This document shows positions 60,283 through 64,000 of a stretch of 64,000 nucleotides of DNA, piece after piece. Made by a program: the position numbers and the translations under genes. The stretch lies in NCBI RefSeq assembly GCF_947179165.1, contig NC_077244.1, forward strand, positions 16,874,949 to 16,938,948, in the 5' to 3' direction. Every line of letters begins with the position of its first letter. The first letter of the stretch is position 1. Under the pieces are notes generated by a model. The model was not told where the DNA came from. It saw nothing but the letters and a program-made list of their open reading frames with translations, and ran no database searches. Origin of the DNA: Solanum dulcamara (taxonomy: Eukaryota; Streptophyta; Magnoliopsida; Solanales; Solanaceae).

Positions 60283-61454
60283 TGTCATGATCTAATTTCT
60301 CAGGTCATGATGAGGTCTACTACAAACCACTAGTTGGTAAGCGTAACCCATAGCCCGAAACTAAAAGCAAGAGGCTATCAAGTGGAAGATAACCAAAAAG
60401 AAGCAAGAGACCAATAACAATAAGAATAAAGAGAAACCAACAAAAATACATACAAAGAACCATCCATAAGACCGAGCACACTTTAAGAGTACAGTGTTGG
60501 GAAAAATATAAATATAGATACAGACCATCTTCGAAAGTAAAGTAAAAACTAGTCCTAACCAAAACATAGATGGAAATCAGCAATTATGAACGTTGAAAGC
60601 TTATGAAATCTCCAAATCCAAGATTCTACGCACAAAAGACAAATCACTCCTAATAACCCATCCAACAATCTGTAGGCTGTAGGCGTGTAGTGTGAGTACC
60701 AAATGAATGGGATTCACTAGGCATAGGCCAACTGAGCTCCAGAGATAAAACAAGTATAAACAACATGAAAATTAGGCTGGTAAGTGCAACACAAGTAACT
60801 ACATAAGAGATATAACATGCTAGGATAGTTAAAAATAATGAAGAAATAGAATCACACGGAGTAAGGGAACTGAGTCAAAGAATTTACTTGGAGCAAACTT
60901 ACAACCTATTTACAAAAAGAAAGCACTACAGAAGTCTATTAATCAAGATTTGAATGCCGGCGATCACTGCTAACCGTATAACCACATAAGGACTAATTCA
61001 ACTCAATGTAACAGGTAGTACCAACAACAAATCTAGAATAAGACACATGATCAACCAACTACCAATGCAACAATAGATAAACACAATTACCATGAAACAT
61101 TAACCAATTTGATGCCCATTCCCCCGGAAGGTACAACCAAAAAACATAAGTACAACCACCAAACATAACCTCCAGTCTTTATAAAATGGGAGTTGCCAAA
61201 CAACAAATAATTATACTGGTGATAGACATTGTGTATGAATGAAAGTTTGCAGTAAAAACTGCAATATTAACAATGGCTCTCATAAATCATCAATAACCAA
61301 GTGTATAGACCAACCCCGACTGTTGTCTTGCTAGGTAGGATCCATGTCGCTCCGTTATCCAGTACAATGGTACTCATAGCTAGAAGGGACCATAGAGGAC
61401 TTGTGTAGTCCATACATATTTCTTGAGTCCAAACTAGGTCTTAGAAATATAACA
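60283..61454 (-). repeat. LTR copy A2, probable 3' LTR
   Basis: Plus-strand view TGTCATGATCTAATTTC to AATATAACA, homologous to A1 (2423-3558). On its right a PPT-like GATGGGGA (61455-61462, minus strand) precedes the LTR start TGTTATATTTC, and no PBS follows on its left, as expected for a 3' LTR. No 5-bp duplication is visible. Confidence 0.6.
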
Positions 61455-61499
61455 TCCCCATCAGGATACTAGAGGAGTGAATAGCCAAGCGATGCATAA

Positions 61500-62346
61500 A
61501 AGGGTGATGCCATGCCGAATAGTCAAGTAAAAGTCGAACGCATTCCATATACCTCTACTACTATAAATTTTGAAAACAAAAATTTAATCTACTAATAAAA
61601 TTACAATCCATGGGTAGCCTCTGAAGTAGCGCCTAATTTAACATCTCAGTACGACATAGGTTATTTGATTACTCAGACTTACTAAGCTGATCTCTTCAAC
61701 TATCTTGACCTCATCTTGAGTTCTTGTGTATAACTTCACACGCTGCCCATTCACCTTATACTTATGACCATCTTTTTTTTGAGATCAATCGCATCATGTG
61801 GAGATGCTCGCGCTATGGTGAAGGGTCTGAACTTTTTTGACTTCAGCTTACCCAAAATCTAGAATTGAATAGCAGCACCAAGTCCCTAGACTAAATTCTC
61901 TCTTTTCATTTCTCCGATCAAGATACGTTTTCATTCTTTATTTATAGAGAGAGGCTCTCTTATATGCCCTCAATAGGAACTCATCCATCTTATTAATTTT
62001 CTCTAACCCCATGTTTGTGGCTTCGCTCTAACTTGGATTAAACTTCTTAAGTGCCTATAGTGCCTTATGCTCTAACTCTACAGGAAAGTGACATGCCTTT
62101 ACAAAAACTAACTAGTATGGTGACATACCATGGGATTTTTGAAAGCTTTCCGGTAATCCCATAGTGCATCATCTAGCTTCTTTGGCCAATCTGTCGTTTT
62201 GGCATTCACAGACTTTGCCTAAATTTCCTTGATTTCCCTGTTGGGCACTTTAACTTGCCCACTTGACTGTGGATGGTAAGGGGTAGCTACTTTATACTGC
62301 TTCATGTCATATTTTGCTAGCAAAATCTTGATGATCTTATTACAAA
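61500..62346 (-). pseudogene. Athila-like Ty3/gypsy integrase C-terminal fragment
   Basis: The minus strand reads LLAKYDMKQYKVATPYHPQ, SSGQVKVPNREIKEI, a stop, [17 protein letters not shown], then LEKINKMDEFLLRAYKRAS, typical of Athila-type integrases. Further stops and frame shifts. It is cut on its N-terminal side at 62347 by LTR copy D2. Confidence 0.8.
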
Positions 62347-64000
62347 TGTCATGCCTCGAGTCGACACCCTAGGCTGACTGGCACTTAGAAACCATTGCTG
62401 GTTACCAAGGGAACCCTTGGCCTAGCTAATTAAGTAGAAGACACAACTCATAGAAATATAATTCATGATTAGCATGCAAATTTATAAGTTCACTTCTCAT
62501 AATTCAGTCTCCAAATATACTCTGAATATAATATAACTCAATATTTGCAAAACATGAACTCAAAGGATAAAACTAAATAACTCAACTCTGTTTATGTCTA
62601 GTCTATGAATCCTCTAAAACTGACTATAAAAATAGGTATCGATACATGCCTACAACTACCTTAAAATACTATTAATGTAAATATTGAAATAAGGACTCAA
62701 GAGGTCATCTGAATGAAAAGAGGTTTCATCAAAAGATGGATGAAAAACTGATCTTCAACGATGCGCCTATTGAGTATCTATATCGCCTGTGTATGTATCA
62801 TAAAATGATGCAATTCTAAATGACGTCAGTATATGGAATATATAATATGTAAAATAGCTGAATGGAAGCTTAATCATAGATACTCAACTCAATGAATTCT
62901 CAATAAACTCAACTCAATAAAGCATGGAATATATGAATTAGACAATGCTTTACAAAAATAAAAGGGCAGCCCGCTGCACTAAAGCTCCCACTATCCGCGG
63001 GGTCCGAGGAAGGGCCTGACCACAAGGGTCTATTGTACACAACCTTACCTTTCATTTCTTCCAGAGGTACAATGCTTTACAAAAATATAGATATTTAATG
63101 CAACTAAGTATAAAAATAGTAATTTACTTTTTGGGGAGTTTCTCAAACCGACAACTATCACTATGAGCCTTATGATAATACAATAAACTGTTATCATTGA
63201 CACAACCATCAAATACCTTGTAAGGATAATGGACTCAACTCATGTTATGGATCCATATAAAATCCCTCAATGAAGTTGGTGAGGAGTGATCCGAATGAAC
63301 AACACAATCCTATCCTACGCAGGCTAAGTAGTTTATGAGGTTCAAGTTGTTCTTATACTCTTACCCAAATTGATGCTCCATACTAATCCTAATTGTTTCT
63401 TATTATGCTTATATCTCAAGTTAGTATATGTACTCAAATAACTCATTTAGGCTCATTGGACTTTCTTAATAACTCCACTCTTCTCAACTCATCTCTTTTC
63501 TTTTAAAAACATTGTATTCTCAACTCAATGAATGAATTTAAAAACATTGCCTGACTTGTCAACCTAATATTAAAATATATATTTAAATGCATTAAAAATC
63601 AACTCATTTAGATTTCATAATGATCAAGCTCAAAATAGTGAATAAGAGACTTCTCAAAACTCAACTCATGCTCAAACTCTTTCTCAATTAAAAGGTGAAA
63701 TATATCATTCTTTAAACTCAAAACAATGCATAAAATTAAATAACACAATTGCTCAACTAGGGTTATGAATAATAATCTCAAGAATTCATACTCATATGAA
63801 TGATGTCAATATAAATAAATATATAGCAAACTCAACAAAAGATTCATAATTGAGAACTCAATGATAGATTCATAATTAACTCAAAATTCAATATACGAGA
63901 TTTAACTCAAACTCAATCTCAAACTTGACTGAATGAAGATGTAGGGAACCAGCACGAACTCAGTCCAATTTTGTGATTAGCCTTATATACATGGAACAAT
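62347..64000 (-). repeat. LTR copy D2, cut by window edge
   Basis: Plus-strand view TGTCATGCCTCGAGTCGACACC, homologous to the 3' end of D1 (40167-42376) and running off the window. No PBS on its left, so it is either a solo LTR or the 3' LTR of an element beyond the window. Carries a SINE at 62961-63068. Confidence 0.75.
62961..63068 (-). mobile_element. 5'-truncated Au-like SINE
   Basis: Minus-strand copy of the same SINE as at 15388-15508; plus strand AAAGGGCAGCCCGCTGCAC, GGAAGGGCCTGACCACAAGG, GTCTATTGTACACAACC. Flanked by perfect 19-bp repeats acaatgctttacaaaaata (62942-62960 and 63069-63087). It lacks the tRNA-like promoter part. Confidence 0.87.

Noticed and set aside
60320..60583. Hydrophobic 87-residue frame resembling a membrane protein
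   Set aside because: Located inside LTR copy A2. The hydrophobicity comes from T-rich antisense DNA and the frame is not preserved in A1.
1..64000. Search for tRNA, rRNA, snRNA, CRISPR arrays and bacterial-type operons
   Set aside because: No cloverleaf, conserved rRNA segment, regularly spaced repeat-spacer array or prokaryotic gene cluster was recognised; the window is plant nuclear DNA.

Overview
The window looks like plant nuclear DNA from a repeat-rich eudicot, most likely a member of the Solanaceae. It is AT-rich, has one spliced gene, and is otherwise packed with nested, decayed LTR retrotransposons. Two 5'-truncated SINEs resemble the Au family known from Solanaceae and other angiosperms. 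The assignment is inference, because no marker gene fixes the species.

The only convincing cellular gene is on the minus strand, 30858 down to 23112. It is a three-exon SMXL6/7/8 (D53-like) gene encoding a predicted 1068-residue repressor of strigolactone signalling. The splice sites are canonical, the reading phases join cleanly, and no stop interrupts it. It keeps a Clp-N domain, a degenerate D2 ATPase domain and an LDLNLP EAR motif. The RGKT degron described for this family reads RGKH here. Three kinds of MITE-like insert sit in its introns. Its 5' flank is AT-rich and non-coding.

Left arm (1-21500): a minus-strand gag-protease remnant (1-2400) and an LTR (2423-3558) meet a plus-strand Ty3/gypsy element that starts at 3559. 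The 5' LTR of that element is split by two insertions: a complete 9.1-kb minus-strand Ty3/gypsy element (3950-13050), and a solo LTR (13952-16428) that itself carries a SINE with a 15-bp target duplication. The outer element then continues through PBS, gag, protease and part of RT (17145-19501). It is cut by another LTR at 19502, followed by a LINE reverse transcriptase fragment at about 21030-21495.

Middle and right arm (31000-64000): two tandem arrays with a period of about 60 bp (33350-34560) lie upstream of a PPT and LTR (36005-36911). Next come an integrase/chromodomain-like tail with PPT and 3' LTR (39545-42376), a decayed plus-strand gypsy element (42929-50086) interrupted by a 3.5-kb solo LTR with a perfect CAAAC duplication, and a related LTR (50087-53540) joined abruptly to a minus-strand gypsy element (53540-59786). 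The gag of that element is interrupted by another solo LTR with a perfect CATTC duplication. The right end holds an LTR shared with the left end, an Athila-like integrase fragment, and an LTR that runs off the window and carries a second SINE with a 19-bp duplication.

No RNA gene, CRISPR array or previously unknown multi-gene system was found. The most biologically interesting point is the altered degron in the SMXL gene. The next is the clearly readable order of nested insertions and solo-LTR formation.
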